Source: Sphingopyxis sp.
GTDB lineage: Bacteria > Pseudomonadota > Alphaproteobacteria > Sphingomonadales > Sphingomonadaceae
Direction of reading: 5' to 3'
Length of the DNA stretch: 64,000 nucleotides
Assembly (NCBI RefSeq): GCF_016793825.1
Contig: NZ_JAEULM010000019.1
Coordinates: 248,001 to 312,000, forward strand
Shown: piece by piece, positions 25,320 to 34,657 of the stretch
How positions within the stretch are numbered: the first letter of the stretch is position 1
Layout: each line of letters starts with the position of its first letter
Notes under the pieces: model-generated
Told to the model about the DNA's origin: nothing
What the model saw: only the letters and a program-made list of their open reading frames with translations
Databases searched by the model: none
Made by a program: the position numbers and the translations under genes

Positions 25320-28288
25320 CACTCGCCCTCCCCGCGCCCGAACCATTCGTCGCGGCGCATCAACTGATCATAGTCGCCATAGCCCGCGCCCTCGCCGGGC
25401 GCGAAGGGCGCATCGCCGAACAGGTAGAGCGCCGCCAGTTCCGACAGGGCCTCAGCGGCATGGTCGATCGCCGCTTCGGCACTCTTGAGATCGCTGCGCG
25501 ACCCATAGGTGTTCGAAATCCTACCCGCCCCGTCCGCGCGGCGATCGGGGCGCAGGCTCCAATATTCGAGCGCCTCGACCGGCGCCGCCGCAATCCCGTT
25601 CATCCCGCCTTCACGCGCGATCAGCCCGAGCAGGCCAAGCTGGTTGTCGAGCTTGTCGAACGCCGCCTTCGCGCTCGGCGCGCCGCCCGACTTGTAATCG
25701 ACGATCGCCAGCCGTCCCTCGCCGTCGCGGTCGATGCGATCGGCCTTGCCGTGCAGCGTCAGGCCGCCAGCGACATATTCGCCCTTCACCTCGACATCGA
25801 CCGGCTTGCGGTCCTCGCGGTCCCACACCTGCGCCGCCGCCCAGCGCAGCGCGGGTTCGATCCGGGGCAACCAGAACGCCCGCGCGATCGCATCGAGCGC
25901 GGCGTCGTCGCGGAGCGCGGAAAGCGCGACCTCGAACCCGTCGCGCGTCGCGCCGGCGCGCACCCAATCTTCGAACAATCGGTGCACGCGCGTGCCGCGC
26001 CAGCGCGGATCGGGCGCGGCGCTCGGCGGGTCGAGCGCCGACAGGCCCAGCATCCGATCGGCATAAAAGGCAAAGGGATCGCGCGCGAGCCGGTCAACCC
26101 CGGTGACGCTGATCTTGCGTGGACGGTCGCCCGTGGGCGGCCTTGGTGCAGGCTTGGCGGCCGGCTGCGCGCGACCGGGCGGCACGTCGAGCTCCGCCGC
26201 GAGCCGCGTCAGCGCCACGCCGTCCGGTTCCGGCTCGGGAAGATCGCCAGCCAGCGCCGCAAGCCGGAGCCAGAAACGCGACGCCACGGCGGGGTCGCCG
26301 CCGCTCCGCAAGGCGCGCGTCACGACGATCTCGCGCGCCGCGAGCGCGCTGGCGAAATCATGCGCGGCCATCCCCTGCTGCCGTTCGGGCGCGGGCAGGC
26401 CAAGCAACCGCCGGATGCCCGGCGCAAGCCAGGGATCGGGTTGCGTCGCGGCGGGCCAGCGCCCTTCGTCCAGACCGCCCAGAATCATCAGGTCGGCCCG
26501 CTGCAGCCGCGCTTCGAGCAGCCCCCAGATGAACAGCCGTGGGTGGCCGCCATAGGGCGGGCGCACGCTCGCTTGCGCGAGCAATTGTCCCAGCATGTCC
26601 GGAAAGTCGGCGGGATCGACAAGCGCCGGGCCATCGCTGCCGGCCAGCGCCCACTGGTCGAACAGTTCGGAGAGCATCCGTCCCGCGGGGCCCGCCCATA
26701 CCGCCTCGCCCGTCAGCCACTCGACACCGGCTTGCAACGCCGACAACAAGGCCGCGGGCGGGGCGGGGCCGGCGAACGGGGCAAGCGCTACGCCAAGCGC
26801 ACCCGCAACCTCTTCCCACCATGGCTGCAGTTCCAGCGCACGAGCATGGCCGCGCGCCTTCGGATCGGCGGCACGCTGTGAAAGGCGCGCGGTCACGCCG
26901 TCCCATCCCGGCGTCAACCCCGGCTCGCGCAGGGCCAGGTCAAGCTGCCGCAGTTGGTCGAGCCAGGCCGTTCGCCCTTCGCCGCTCCGGACCAGCGGAT
27001 GCCCGAGCAGTGACACCAGCGCGACCGCATCGAAACCCGCCGCCAATCGGGCGAGCAATAGCAGCAGCGCGCCCGGCGGCGTCCGCGACAGCGGCTGTCC
27101 CGCACTGTCGTCGACCGAAATCCCCCACCGCGCGAGCGCCGCAGCGACGCGCTCGGCCAGGCCACGGTCGGGTGTGACGAGGGCGGCGGTACAACCCGGC
27201 GTCTCGACGGCATGGCGCATCAGAAGCGCGATCCCCTGCGCCTCCTGCCCGTCGTCGGCAAAGACCGCGCCGGACAGGCCTGCGGTCGCGGCCGACAGAT
27301 CGCCGGCCGCCTGCCACTGTGCGGTATAGTCGGCGGGCGCGAACAACAGCGAGACGAAAGGCGTCCGCGCTGCAGGCCCATCGAACGGCGACGCCGCATC
27401 CCATTCGACCACTTCGTCACGGCTCGTATCCATCCGGTCGATGAGCAGCTTCAGATGATATTGTGGATGCGTCTCCAGCGGCCGCCCGGAATGTTCCGGA
27501 TCGGGCCGGGTTGGGCCGAGCGCATCCCATTCCGCAGTCGTCATCACCCGATCGAGCCCGGGCAGCACGACCATCCCCCGCTCCATGTCGGCGACGCAGC
27601 GCAGCAGCCGCGCGATGGCGGGCGCCGCGGTGGTGATGCCCGCCGCGACGACAAACCGCGCCGGTGGGGCCGTACGCCACCCCGCGGTCACACGGTCCAG
27701 CAACCGGTTACGCCGGTCCGCACGGTCGATACGGCCGATCCGCGCCAGCATCGCGGGCCAATGGTCGACCAGCAGTCGCAGTCGCCCCAGCGACGCCTGC
27801 CAATGCCCGGCAAAGGCGCCAAGATCGAGGTCGACAAGGGCCGCCACCCGCACCTCCTCATAGTGGAGCTGGTCGATCACCCGTGCCAGCCCGTCGGCAA
27901 GCTGGAACGCCGCCGCGCCGGCAATGACCGCCTCGCCCTCCGGCGTATACCGCTCGATCAGTTCGGCGAGCAGAAGGCGCCGCCGCAACGGTTCGATCGC
28001 CGGCGGAATCGGATCGTCGTCAATGGCATCGAGCGCGATCGCGACACTCTCGTCCAGGTCGGCGTCGCCGATCACCGCCAACCGCGGCATCAGCAGCCCT
28101 GCCCCCCCCGCCCGCACGAACGCGGCCTGCATCGCACTCCGCGCGCGATTGCTCGGCAACAGGATCAGGCCCTCGGCGAGCCCCAGCGCGCCGTCGGCAT
28201 AGCGATCGATCAGTCCGGCGACGAGGGCATCGGCGAACGCCCGGTGGACCGGGATGGAATAAAGGGTGGGGCGGCCAGCCGCGGTCAT
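25319..28288 (-). CDS. addB: Double-strand break repair protein AddB
   Basis: A 989-residue partner of AddA. The N-terminal helicase-like part has a degenerate Walker region LILLPSNRARSAMQAAF, as expected for an AddB that does not translocate. The C-terminal RecB-type nuclease core reads LAIVDYKSGG. No four-cysteine iron-sulphur cluster, as known from Bacillus AddB, is visible near the C-terminus. The stop overlaps addA as TGATG, so the subunits are made in a coupled way. A short gap with a repeat-type hairpin separates it from murU upstream. Confidence 0.95.
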   Translation of the reverse strand: MTAAGRPTLYSIPVHRAFADALVAGLIDRYADGALGLAEGLILLPSNRARSAMQAAFVRAGGAGLLMPRLAVIGDADLDESVAIALDAIDDDPIPPAIEPLRRRLLLAELIERYTPEGEAVIAGAAAFQLADGLARVIDQLHYEEVRVAALVDLDLGAFAGHWQASLGRLRLLVDHWPAMLARIGRIDRADRRNRLLDRVTAGWRTAPPARFVVAAGITTAAPAIARLLRCVADMERGMVVLPGLDRVMTTAEWDALGPTRPDPEHSGRPLETHPQYHLKLLIDRMDTSRDEVVEWDAASPFDGPAARTPFVSLLFAPADYTAQWQAAGDLSAATAGLSGAVFADDGQEAQGIALLMRHAVETPGCTAALVTPDRGLAERVAAALARWGISVDDSAGQPLSRTPPGALLLLLARLAAGFDAVALVSLLGHPLVRSGEGRTAWLDQLRQLDLALREPGLTPGWDGVTARLSQRAADPKARGHARALELQPWWEEVAGALGVALAPFAGPAPPAALLSALQAGVEWLTGEAVWAGPAGRMLSELFDQWALAGSDGPALVDPADFPDMLGQLLAQASVRPPYGGHPRLFIWGLLEARLQRADLMILGGLDEGRWPAATQPDPWLAPGIRRLLGLPAPERQQGMAAHDFASALAAREIVVTRALRSGGDPAVASRFWLRLAALAGDLPEPEPDGVALTRLAAELDVPPGRAQPAAKPAPRPPTGDRPRKISVTGVDRLARDPFAFYADRMLGLSALDPPSAAPDPRWRGTRVHRLFEDWVRAGATRDGFEVALSALRDDAALDAIARAFWLPRIEPALRWAAAQVWDREDRKPVDVEVKGEYVAGGLTLHGKADRIDRDGEGRLAIVDYKSGGAPSAKAAFDKLDNQLGLLGLIAREGGMNGIAAAPVEALEYWSLRPDRRADGAGRISNTYGSRSDLKSAEAAIDHAAEALSELAALYLFGDAPFAPGEGAGYGDYDQLMRRDEWFGRGEGE

Positions 28289-28300
28289 TGCGCTCCCCTT

Positions 28301-28325
28301 GTCATCCCCGGAAGGCCGGAATGAC
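28301..28325. repeat. Imperfect CATCCCCGG repeat hairpin between murU and addB
   Basis: GTCATCCCCGG, AAG, GCCGGAATGAC: an imperfect stem from the same family as 9768-9845. It fills most of the 45-base gap between murU and addB, so it could modulate expression of addBA inside the run. Confidence 0.7.
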
Positions 28326-28333
28326 GATCTGTG

Positions 28334-29053
28334 TCAAACCTCGCCGAGCGCCGCTTCGGTTGGCGCGATGCTCGCGGGCGTGCCGACGTCGAACCATTGT
28401 CCCATATGCGACAACCCATAAAGCCGGCCCGCCGCGATCGCCCGATCCCAGAAGATATTGGTCGAAAAGGCGCCTTCGGGGGCGTCGACCAGCAACCGCC
28501 GCGAGACAAGCTGGATTCCGGTATAGACGAAGGGTGCAATCCGCCCCGGCCTGCGACGCGACAATCGACCGTTCGGGTCCATGTGAAAATCGCCCTTGCC
28601 GCCGTGCCCCGCCGCACTGGCCTGCCGGATGACGAGCAGCAGCGCATCCATCTTCGCGTCGTCCCAGTGGCGGGCTAGATGGGCAATGCTGTCCTGCGGG
28701 CCGTCGGTCCAGATATTGTCGCTGTTGACGATCAGGATTGGATCGCCCGTCAGCAACGGCAGCGCCTTGACCATCCCGCCGCCGGTTTCGAGCAACTGCT
28801 TCCGCTCGTCGGACACCGCGATGGTAAAAGGGCGCGTCTGTGCCGCGAGATGCGCTTCGAGGGCATCAGCGAGATAATGGACGTTAACGACGACATGCTC
28901 GATCCCCGCGGCCTCGATCCGGTCGAGGCTGTGGTCGATCAGCGCCTTGCCCGCGACGCGAACCAGCGGTTTCGGCCGCGTCGCAGTGAGCGGGCGCATA
29001 CGCTTGCCGATGCCCGCCGCCATCACCATCGCGCTTTCGATCTTCGCCGTCAC
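28334..29053 (-). CDS. murU: N-acetylmuramate-1-phosphate uridylyltransferase MurU
   Basis: A 239-residue nucleotidyltransferase that makes UDP-MurNAc from MurNAc-1-phosphate in cell-wall recycling. The nucleotide-binding signature MVMAAGIGKRMRPLTATRPK, the metal/sugar region VNSDNIW and the late QWFDVGTPAS are intact. GTG 29053 is preferred: it overlaps the amgK stop as GTGA and has GGAGG seven bases upstream, whereas ATG 29059 would sit one base after that site. The pairing with an AmgK-type kinase supports MurU rather than a glucose- or mannose-specific nucleotidyltransferase. Confidence 0.88.
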   Translation of the reverse strand: MTAKIESAMVMAAGIGKRMRPLTATRPKPLVRVAGKALIDHSLDRIEAAGIEHVVVNVHYLADALEAHLAAQTRPFTIAVSDERKQLLETGGGMVKALPLLTGDPILIVNSDNIWTDGPQDSIAHLARHWDDAKMDALLLVIRQASAAGHGGKGDFHMDPNGRLSRRRPGRIAPFVYTGIQLVSRRLLVDAPEGAFSTNIFWDRAIAAGRLYGLSHMGQWFDVGTPASIAPTEAALGEV

Positions 29054-30027
29054 TGCCATGCCTCCGCGCGTTTCGCAGCGGGGATGTTGGCGTCGAACCA
29101 TTGCCGAACCGGGACAAGCGACGGATGTTGCAGGTCGCGTTCGAGCAATCCCCACATACGCGGCTGAAACCGGCGGTACCCGGCCTTGCCATCGCGCTTC
29201 CACAACCGGACGAAAACGCCCAGGATCCGGGTGTTCCGCTGCGCTGCGAGCGCCCAATAGGCCTTGCGGAATGCCTCGCCCTGCCCCGAGGCGGCAACAT
29301 AACGATCGAGCATCGCCGCCTCGACTGCCGGCGTCACGTCGCGCCGCGCATCCTCGAGCACCGAGGCAAGATCATAAGCCGGATGGCCAACGAGGGCGTC
29401 CTGAAAGTCGAGCAAGCCATAGTGCGCGATTCCGTCCTTGCCGCCGACCAGCATGATATTTTCGGCATGGAAGTCGCGCAGCACCGTGACGCGCGGCAGA
29501 CCATCGGCTTCGACCGGCGCCAGCGCGGCTTCCCACGCGGCACGGAACCCTTCGCGATCGACGTCGAGGTCGAGCGCCGGGCAATACCATTCGGTGAAAA
29601 GCTCCACCTCGTCCCGCCACTGCGTCAACCCGTGCACGGGCAGTCCGGCCATCGCCGGACGCGCATGCAGGTGGACCAGCAGGTCGGTCACGCCCGCATA
29701 ATAGTCGGCCTCCGCCTGTGGCCGTTCGTCGAGCGTTTCGCGAAGGCGTACATCGCCGAAATCCTCGATTAGCAGCAACCCCTGCTCCAGGTCGCGCGCC
29801 AGGATCGCCGGCGCGGTGAGCCCCTGCCCACACAGATATTCGGCGACCGCGATAAAGGGGCGCGGGTCCTCGTGCGGTGGCGGCGCGTCCATCAGCACGG
29901 CCTGCCGCAGGCCATCGACGACCCGGAAATAGCGGCGGAAGGACGCATCGCCGGCAAGCGGCAGAATCTGGGCATCGCCCCAGCCATGCGCGGCCAGGAA
30001 AGCCGGCGCATGGGGGGGCGGAATCAT
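29050..30027 (-). CDS. amgK: N-acetylmuramate/N-acetylglucosamine kinase AmgK
   Basis: A 325-residue aminoglycoside-phosphotransferase-fold kinase. Visible are a catalytic-loop VLRDFHAENIML and a metal-binding LLDFQDALVGHPAYDL. In the AmgK-MurU route, anomeric sugar phosphorylation of recovered MurNAc lets cells bypass early UDP-MurNAc synthesis, which gives fosfomycin tolerance in Pseudomonas and Caulobacter. ATG 30027 overlaps the tsaE stop as ATGA; an ATG four codons upstream is possible. The assignment relies on fold plus the adjacent murU. Confidence 0.88.
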   Translation of the reverse strand: MIPPPHAPAFLAAHGWGDAQILPLAGDASFRRYFRVVDGLRQAVLMDAPPPHEDPRPFIAVAEYLCGQGLTAPAILARDLEQGLLLIEDFGDVRLRETLDERPQAEADYYAGVTDLLVHLHARPAMAGLPVHGLTQWRDEVELFTEWYCPALDLDVDREGFRAAWEAALAPVEADGLPRVTVLRDFHAENIMLVGGKDGIAHYGLLDFQDALVGHPAYDLASVLEDARRDVTPAVEAAMLDRYVAASGQGEAFRKAYWALAAQRNTRILGVFVRLWKRDGKAGYRRFQPRMWGLLERDLQHPSLVPVRQWFDANIPAAKRAEAWQ

Positions 30028-30473
30028 CGGAGCGGCCATCGCGCTTCCCAAGCCGCCGGCACTTCGGCTGTCAAGACGCGCGCATCGCCCTGCCCCGAAA
30101 TACCGAGGCTCAGCGCCTCCGGCCACCCTTGCGCGCCAAGCCGCTCGGGCCACTCGATCAGCAGCGCGCCGTCGTACAGATACTCGTCGAGCCCGAGCTC
30201 GATCAGTTCCTCTTCGACCTCGATCCGGTACAGGTCGACATGCGCGATCGGCAGATCGACCTCCGGCGGCGCATAAGGTTGCACGATCGCAAAGGTCGGG
30301 CTCGGCGCTTCGCCGGCAAGGCCCCGCGCTTTCAGCATCGCCCGCGCAAGCGTCGTCTTTCCTGCGCCGAGATCACCCGACAACAGCACGACATCCCCGG
30401 GCGCCAGCGCGGCGCCGATCGCGGCGCCGATCCGTTCGGCCTCTTCGAGCGTGTACCGGCTGCCGGACGTCAT
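30024..30473 (-). CDS. tsaE: tRNA threonylcarbamoyladenosine biosynthesis ATPase TsaE
   Basis: A 149-residue P-loop ATPase needed with TsaB, TsaC and TsaD to form t6A at position 37 of ANN-decoding tRNAs. Walker A is GDLGAGKTTLARAM, followed by SPTFAIVQPY and the conserved HVDLYRIE; LIEWPERLG closes the core. Length is normal. ATG 30473 overlaps the divL stop as ATGA, and its own stop overlaps amgK, so it is centrally coupled in the run. Confidence 0.95.
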   Translation of the reverse strand: MTSGSRYTLEEAERIGAAIGAALAPGDVVLLSGDLGAGKTTLARAMLKARGLAGEAPSPTFAIVQPYAPPEVDLPIAHVDLYRIEVEEELIELGLDEYLYDGALLIEWPERLGAQGWPEALSLGISGQGDARVLTAEVPAAWEARWPLR

Positions 30474-32833
30474 GTGCCGCGCGGCAGGATGATGCGCACC
30501 AGCGTGCCCTGACCCTTCTCGCTCATCACCTCCATCGTTCCGCCGTGTGCCGCGACAAGCTGACGCGCGAGGGCGAGACCGATCCCGCCGCTCTGCGTTC
30601 CCGCCTGTTGGCCGGCGGTGATCGCGGCAACCGTGTCGGGCATACCGGGGCCATTGTCGGAGACGACGATCTCGACACCCTTTTCATCGCCATCGGCATG
30701 AAGCAGCACGCGCCCGCCGCTGCGTCTGGTCGGCGCGGTAAAGCGGATCGCATTATCGAGCAGCCCCCCGATCACGCGCAACAGCCGGGGCGCATCGCCT
30801 GCGATGGTGCCAAGGGAGGCCGACAATTGCCCGGCGAGTTCCATCTTCTCGGTTTCGGCAAATGGCTTTGCATCGGTGAGCGCCTTGTCGAGCAACGCGC
30901 GTACATCAACCGGTGTACGCTCGACCGCGAGCGTTCCAGCCTCGCCCTGCGCAAGGTCGAGGACATTGTCGATCTGCCGACCGAGTACGCCGACCGAATC
31001 CATGATCGCATCGACATAGGATCGAGCCGACGGCGGCAGTTCGCCGGCATAGCCGGCCTGCAACATCTCGCCAAAGCCGCCGATCGAGGTCAGCGGGGTG
31101 CGGAGTTCATAGCTCATCCGTGACAGGAAGGCGGTCTTGACCTTGTCGGCAGCCTCCAGCGCTTCGTTGCGTTCGCGCAGCGCGCCTTCCATTTTCCGGC
31201 TCGCCGTGATGTCGAGCATGATCAGCAGCGCGTTGCCGTCGGGCAGCGGAATCGATGCGAAATCGAAATGACGCCCGTCGGCAAAGCGCACTTCGCCGAC
31301 GCGCTGCGTACGCTCCAGCGTCGCGGCGCGGATCACCTCCTGCACGATGCTGATCTGGTTCGGCTTGGCAAGCCGGTCGGCGAGCCCGCCCATCAGCACA
31401 TCGACGCGCGGATGCGCCGCGAGCGTGTGCTCCTCGACGTTCCACAAACGACGGAAGCGCTGATTCCAAAGGTGCAGGCGCCCATCGGGCGCGAACACCG
31501 CGACCGCTTCGAACAGATTGTCGAAGGTCGCCGTGCGCACGCGCAGCAGCGTGTCGCGCGCACCTGCCAGTTGCACCTGTTCGGTGCGGTCTTCGGCGAT
31601 CAACAGCAACCCGCCGTCGGGCGTCGGCTGGGCGACGACGTGCAGGTGGGTGCCGTCGCGGAGCAGCCAGTCCTCTTCGCTTGCCTCCGCACGGGCGAAC
31701 CAGTCGACATGCGCCTGCCGCCATTCGGGATAGTCGCGCACCTCCGGCGTACGCCCGCCTTCGCGCCACAGGTCGAGGAGACGGGCAAACGTCCGGGCTT
31801 CGGTCACATCTTCGGCCGACAGCGCGAAGAGCCGCCGGAATGGTTGGTTTGCGAAGACAAGCGCCTGATCGGGGCCGAATTGCGCCACCGCCGCCGACAG
31901 GCGGTCGAGCAGTTCGCGCTGCGTACTGACGAAGCGGCGATGCGCACCGCGTTCGCTTTCCAGTTCCTGGATGTCGATCGCGTAGCCCGCAATCCCGATC
32001 GCCCGGCCGCCCTCGGGCGCCAGCGGCACATCGACGACGCGCATGATCCGTCGTTCGCCCTCGATCGTTACCGGCATCGTGCGCTGCTGCGCGGTTCCCG
32101 CGGTGCGGGCCGCTTCGGCAGCGTCGCTCGCGCTGACCCCGGCAATCGGCTCGCACAGCTCGACACCGGCGTCGATCACGGCCGATGCGCTCTTCGCCTC
32201 GACCGCCCGCACATAGGCGCCGTTGACAAGCGCCAGTCGCATGTCGGGCTCGCGAAACCACATCGGAAAGGGCGCCGCCTCGATCAGTCCCGACAACGCT
32301 TCGAACGCCGCCATCGCCTCGTCGCGCTCACGCCGCGCCTGCGCCAGCGATTGCTGCCCGTCGGTCGCATCGCTGAGCCACAGCAGGACGCTGCCCGGCC
32401 CGCCGACCGCCTGCGACGCGGCGGCGCCGTGCAGGACGATCGTCCGGCTGCTGCCCTGCGGCCTGAGGTTCAGCACGAAGGCCTTGGCGCCGCGCTGCGC
32501 CCCCAGGATCGCCTGCCGCAACTGTTCGTGCCCGGCGGCATCCAGTCCGGCATCGAGTCCGCGCAGCTCGTCAAAATTGCGCGGCCCTTGCGGCAACCCC
32601 AGCCAGCGCCCAAGCCGCTCGCTGGCCTCGATCCGCCAGTCGGCGCGCACAATGACGGGAAGCTGGGGCGACGCCTCGACCAGACTGGCAAGACGTTCGG
32701 TCTGCCCGGCGACAAACGCCGAGCGCCGCTGCATCGCAAGACCGCGTCCCGTCGCCCACAGCGCAGCCAGCAGCCACAGCGCGACGAACAGCCCGATGGC
32801 AAAGAGAAGGGTCGGGGAAAGCGCGGCGCTCAT
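30470..32833 (-). CDS. divL: DivL-type PAS sensor (pseudo)kinase with Tyr at the H-box
   Basis: A 787-residue protein: one N-terminal membrane helix (about 7-25), several PAS-like domains (about 40-540), a DHp helix and an ATP-binding domain with N-box LLDNAIRF, DNGPGM and GGIGLALARQ. The DHp motif reads LSRMSYELRTPLTS, with Tyr575 where histidine kinases have His. Caulobacter DivL has the same His-to-Tyr change (Tyr550) and tunes CckA-CtrA cell-cycle signalling. The position immediately before tsaE-amgK-murU-addBA matches the divL neighbourhood as I recall it. ATG 32833 follows GGACGGG; the longer upstream frame lacks support. Confidence 0.85.
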   Translation of the reverse strand: MSAALSPTLLFAIGLFVALWLLAALWATGRGLAMQRRSAFVAGQTERLASLVEASPQLPVIVRADWRIEASERLGRWLGLPQGPRNFDELRGLDAGLDAAGHEQLRQAILGAQRGAKAFVLNLRPQGSSRTIVLHGAAASQAVGGPGSVLLWLSDATDGQQSLAQARRERDEAMAAFEALSGLIEAAPFPMWFREPDMRLALVNGAYVRAVEAKSASAVIDAGVELCEPIAGVSASDAAEAARTAGTAQQRTMPVTIEGERRIMRVVDVPLAPEGGRAIGIAGYAIDIQELESERGAHRRFVSTQRELLDRLSAAVAQFGPDQALVFANQPFRRLFALSAEDVTEARTFARLLDLWREGGRTPEVRDYPEWRQAHVDWFARAEASEEDWLLRDGTHLHVVAQPTPDGGLLLIAEDRTEQVQLAGARDTLLRVRTATFDNLFEAVAVFAPDGRLHLWNQRFRRLWNVEEHTLAAHPRVDVLMGGLADRLAKPNQISIVQEVIRAATLERTQRVGEVRFADGRHFDFASIPLPDGNALLIMLDITASRKMEGALRERNEALEAADKVKTAFLSRMSYELRTPLTSIGGFGEMLQAGYAGELPPSARSYVDAIMDSVGVLGRQIDNVLDLAQGEAGTLAVERTPVDVRALLDKALTDAKPFAETEKMELAGQLSASLGTIAGDAPRLLRVIGGLLDNAIRFTAPTRRSGGRVLLHADGDEKGVEIVVSDNGPGMPDTVAAITAGQQAGTQSGGIGLALARQLVAAHGGTMEVMSEKGQGTLVRIILPRGT

Positions 32834-33027
32834 CCCGTCCTGTGTCCCCGCATGTCCGGCTGTCCCGCGCGCATGATCGCCTGCCCTAAAGACGATGGAG
32901 CCATGTTTCAATCGATGTCACGGCGGAACGGCGCGTCCCATCCTCCGATGGGCGCGCCGTCCACAGTTTTCATATGCCTCCGCGACGCGAAAGCGGCGGG
33001 TGCCGCCTTCGCCGTCAGGCGAAGATG

Positions 33028-34443
33028 TCAGTACCGGTAATGATCGGGCTTGAACGGGCCTGCAACCGGCACGCCGATATAGTCCGCCTGCTTCTGTGTG
33101 AGTTGGCTGAGTTTCACGCCCAGCTTATCAAGGTGCAGCGCCGCGACCTTTTCGTCGAGGTGCTTGGGCAGGACATAGACGTCGTTCTTGTACTGCTCGC
33201 TGCGGGTCCACAGTTCGATCTGAGCCAGCGTCTGGTTGGTGAAGCTCGCCGACATGACGAAGCTCGGGTGGCCGGTCGCGTTGCCGAGGTTCACGAGACG
33301 GCCCTTCGACAGGATGATGATCTGCTTGCCGTCCGGGAATTCAACGAGGTCGACCTGCGGCTTCACTTCGGTCCATTTGTAGTTCGCGAGCGCCGCGATC
33401 TGGATCTCGCTGTCGAAGTGGCCGATGTTGCAGACGATCGCCATATTCTTCATCGCCGCCATATGTTCGGCGGTGATCACGTCGGCGTTGCCCGTCGCGG
33501 TGACGAAGATGTCCGAACGCTGGACCGCCTCATCCATCGTCACGACCTCAAAGCCCTCCATTGCCGCCTGCAGCGCGCAGATCGGGTCGATTTCGGTGAC
33601 GAGCACGCGCGCGCCGCCGTTGCGCAAGCTCTGCGCCGACCCCTTGCCGACGTCGCCGAAGCCGGCAACGGTCGCGACCTTGCCCGCCAGCATCACGTCG
33701 GTGCCGCGGCGGATCGCGTCGACCAGCGATTCCTTGCAGCCATAAAGATTGTCGAACTTCGACTTGGTGACGCTGTCGTTGACGTTGATCGCGGGGAAGG
33801 GCAGCTCGCCCTTCTTCGCGATATGGTACAGGCGGTGGACGCCGGTCGTCGTTTCTTCCGACACACCCTTGATCGCCTTGACCGTCTTGGTCAGGTAGCC
33901 CGGGTTGGCGGCAACGAACGCCTTCAGCGCGCGCTGCATCTCGACCTCTTCCTCATTCTCGGGCGCCGGCATCGTCTGCCCGGCTTCGAGCTTGGCGCCC
34001 CACAGCGCGAACATGGTGGCGTCGCCGCCATCGTCGAGGATCAGGTTGCAGGTCGTGCCATCCTCGACACCCCAGTCGAAGATGCGGCCGACATAATCCC
34101 AATAATCGGCAAGGCTTTCGCCCTTGATCGCGAACACCGGCACCCCCGACGCGGCGATCGCGGCGGCGGCGTGGTCCTGCGTCGAAAAGATGTTGCAGGT
34201 CGCCCAGCGCACTTCGGCGCCCAGCGCAGTCAGCGTCTCGATCAGCACGGCGGTCTGGATCGTCATGTGCAGCGAGCCCGTGATGCGCGCGCCCTTCAGC
34301 GGCTGCGCCGCGCCATATTCGGCGCGAAGGGCCATCAGGCCGGGCATTTCGGTTTCGGCGATGTTGATTTCCTTGCGACCGAAGTCGGCAAGACCGATGT
34401 CGGCAATCACATAATCACGGGTGTCGGCGGCAAGAGTGGCCAC
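33028..34443 (-). CDS. ahcY: S-adenosylhomocysteine hydrolase
   Basis: A 471-residue NAD-dependent adenosylhomocysteinase that removes the methylation by-product SAH, giving adenosine and homocysteine. Features are the [13 protein letters not shown] substrate region, [12 protein letters not shown], the NAD-binding [13 protein letters not shown], the catalytic Lys/Asp region [12 protein letters not shown], and the conserved C-terminus KPDHYRY. The bacterial-type insertion of about 40 residues is present. The start ATG 34443 has GGAGAAAATA before it. A palindrome about 100 bases upstream is a likely operator. A small hairpin lies in the leader. Confidence 0.98.
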   Translation of the reverse strand: MATLAADTRDYVIADIGLADFGRKEINIAETEMPGLMALRAEYGAAQPLKGARITGSLHMTIQTAVLIETLTALGAEVRWATCNIFSTQDHAAAAIAASGVPVFAIKGESLADYWDYVGRIFDWGVEDGTTCNLILDDGGDATMFALWGAKLEAGQTMPAPENEEEVEMQRALKAFVAANPGYLTKTVKAIKGVSEETTTGVHRLYHIAKKGELPFPAINVNDSVTKSKFDNLYGCKESLVDAIRRGTDVMLAGKVATVAGFGDVGKGSAQSLRNGGARVLVTEIDPICALQAAMEGFEVVTMDEAVQRSDIFVTATGNADVITAEHMAAMKNMAIVCNIGHFDSEIQIAALANYKWTEVKPQVDLVEFPDGKQIIILSKGRLVNLGNATGHPSFVMSASFTNQTLAQIELWTRSEQYKNDVYVLPKHLDEKVAALHLDKLGVKLSQLTQKQADYIGVPVAGPFKPDHYRY

Positions 34444-34469
34444 GGCTATTTTCTCCAGTTGGCGAGATC

Positions 34470-34487
34470 GACCGCAGGCGAGCGGTC
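34470..34487 (-). other. Small hairpin in the ahcY leader
   Basis: GACCGC, six bases, GCGGTC in the ahcY 5' leader, 27 bases before the ATG. I looked for an SAH or SAM riboswitch and do not see the conserved core of either, so this is only a structural note. Confidence 0.4.
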
Positions 34488-34544
34488 CCGAAAGCTATGA
34501 GCAATTATGTTGCGCGCCCTAGCCGAAAGCGCGACGTCGATCAA

Positions 34545-34564
34545 ATATAAAGTTTTCTTTATAT
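34545..34564. promoter_or_regulatory. Palindromic operator candidate upstream of ahcY
   Basis: ATATAAAGTTTTCTTTATAT: perfect 8-bp arms with a 4-base centre, in an AT-rich patch about 100 bases before the ahcY start. It has the form expected for an ArsR-family operator such as that of SahR, which controls SAH recycling genes in proteobacteria; no such regulator gene is adjacent. Confidence 0.6.
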
Positions 34565-34657
34565 CATCGTGATCAGGCGGGCGATCGACGGTGCTTCGGG
34601 CACGACTCATGCCGCCGAAAACCGCCGGCATCGCAAAATAAATTTTCCGCGCACGCA

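Noticed and set aside
34444-34500. SAH or SAM riboswitch in the ahcY leader
   Set aside because: Only a short GACCGC/GCGGTC hairpin is visible; the conserved cores of these riboswitches are not found.
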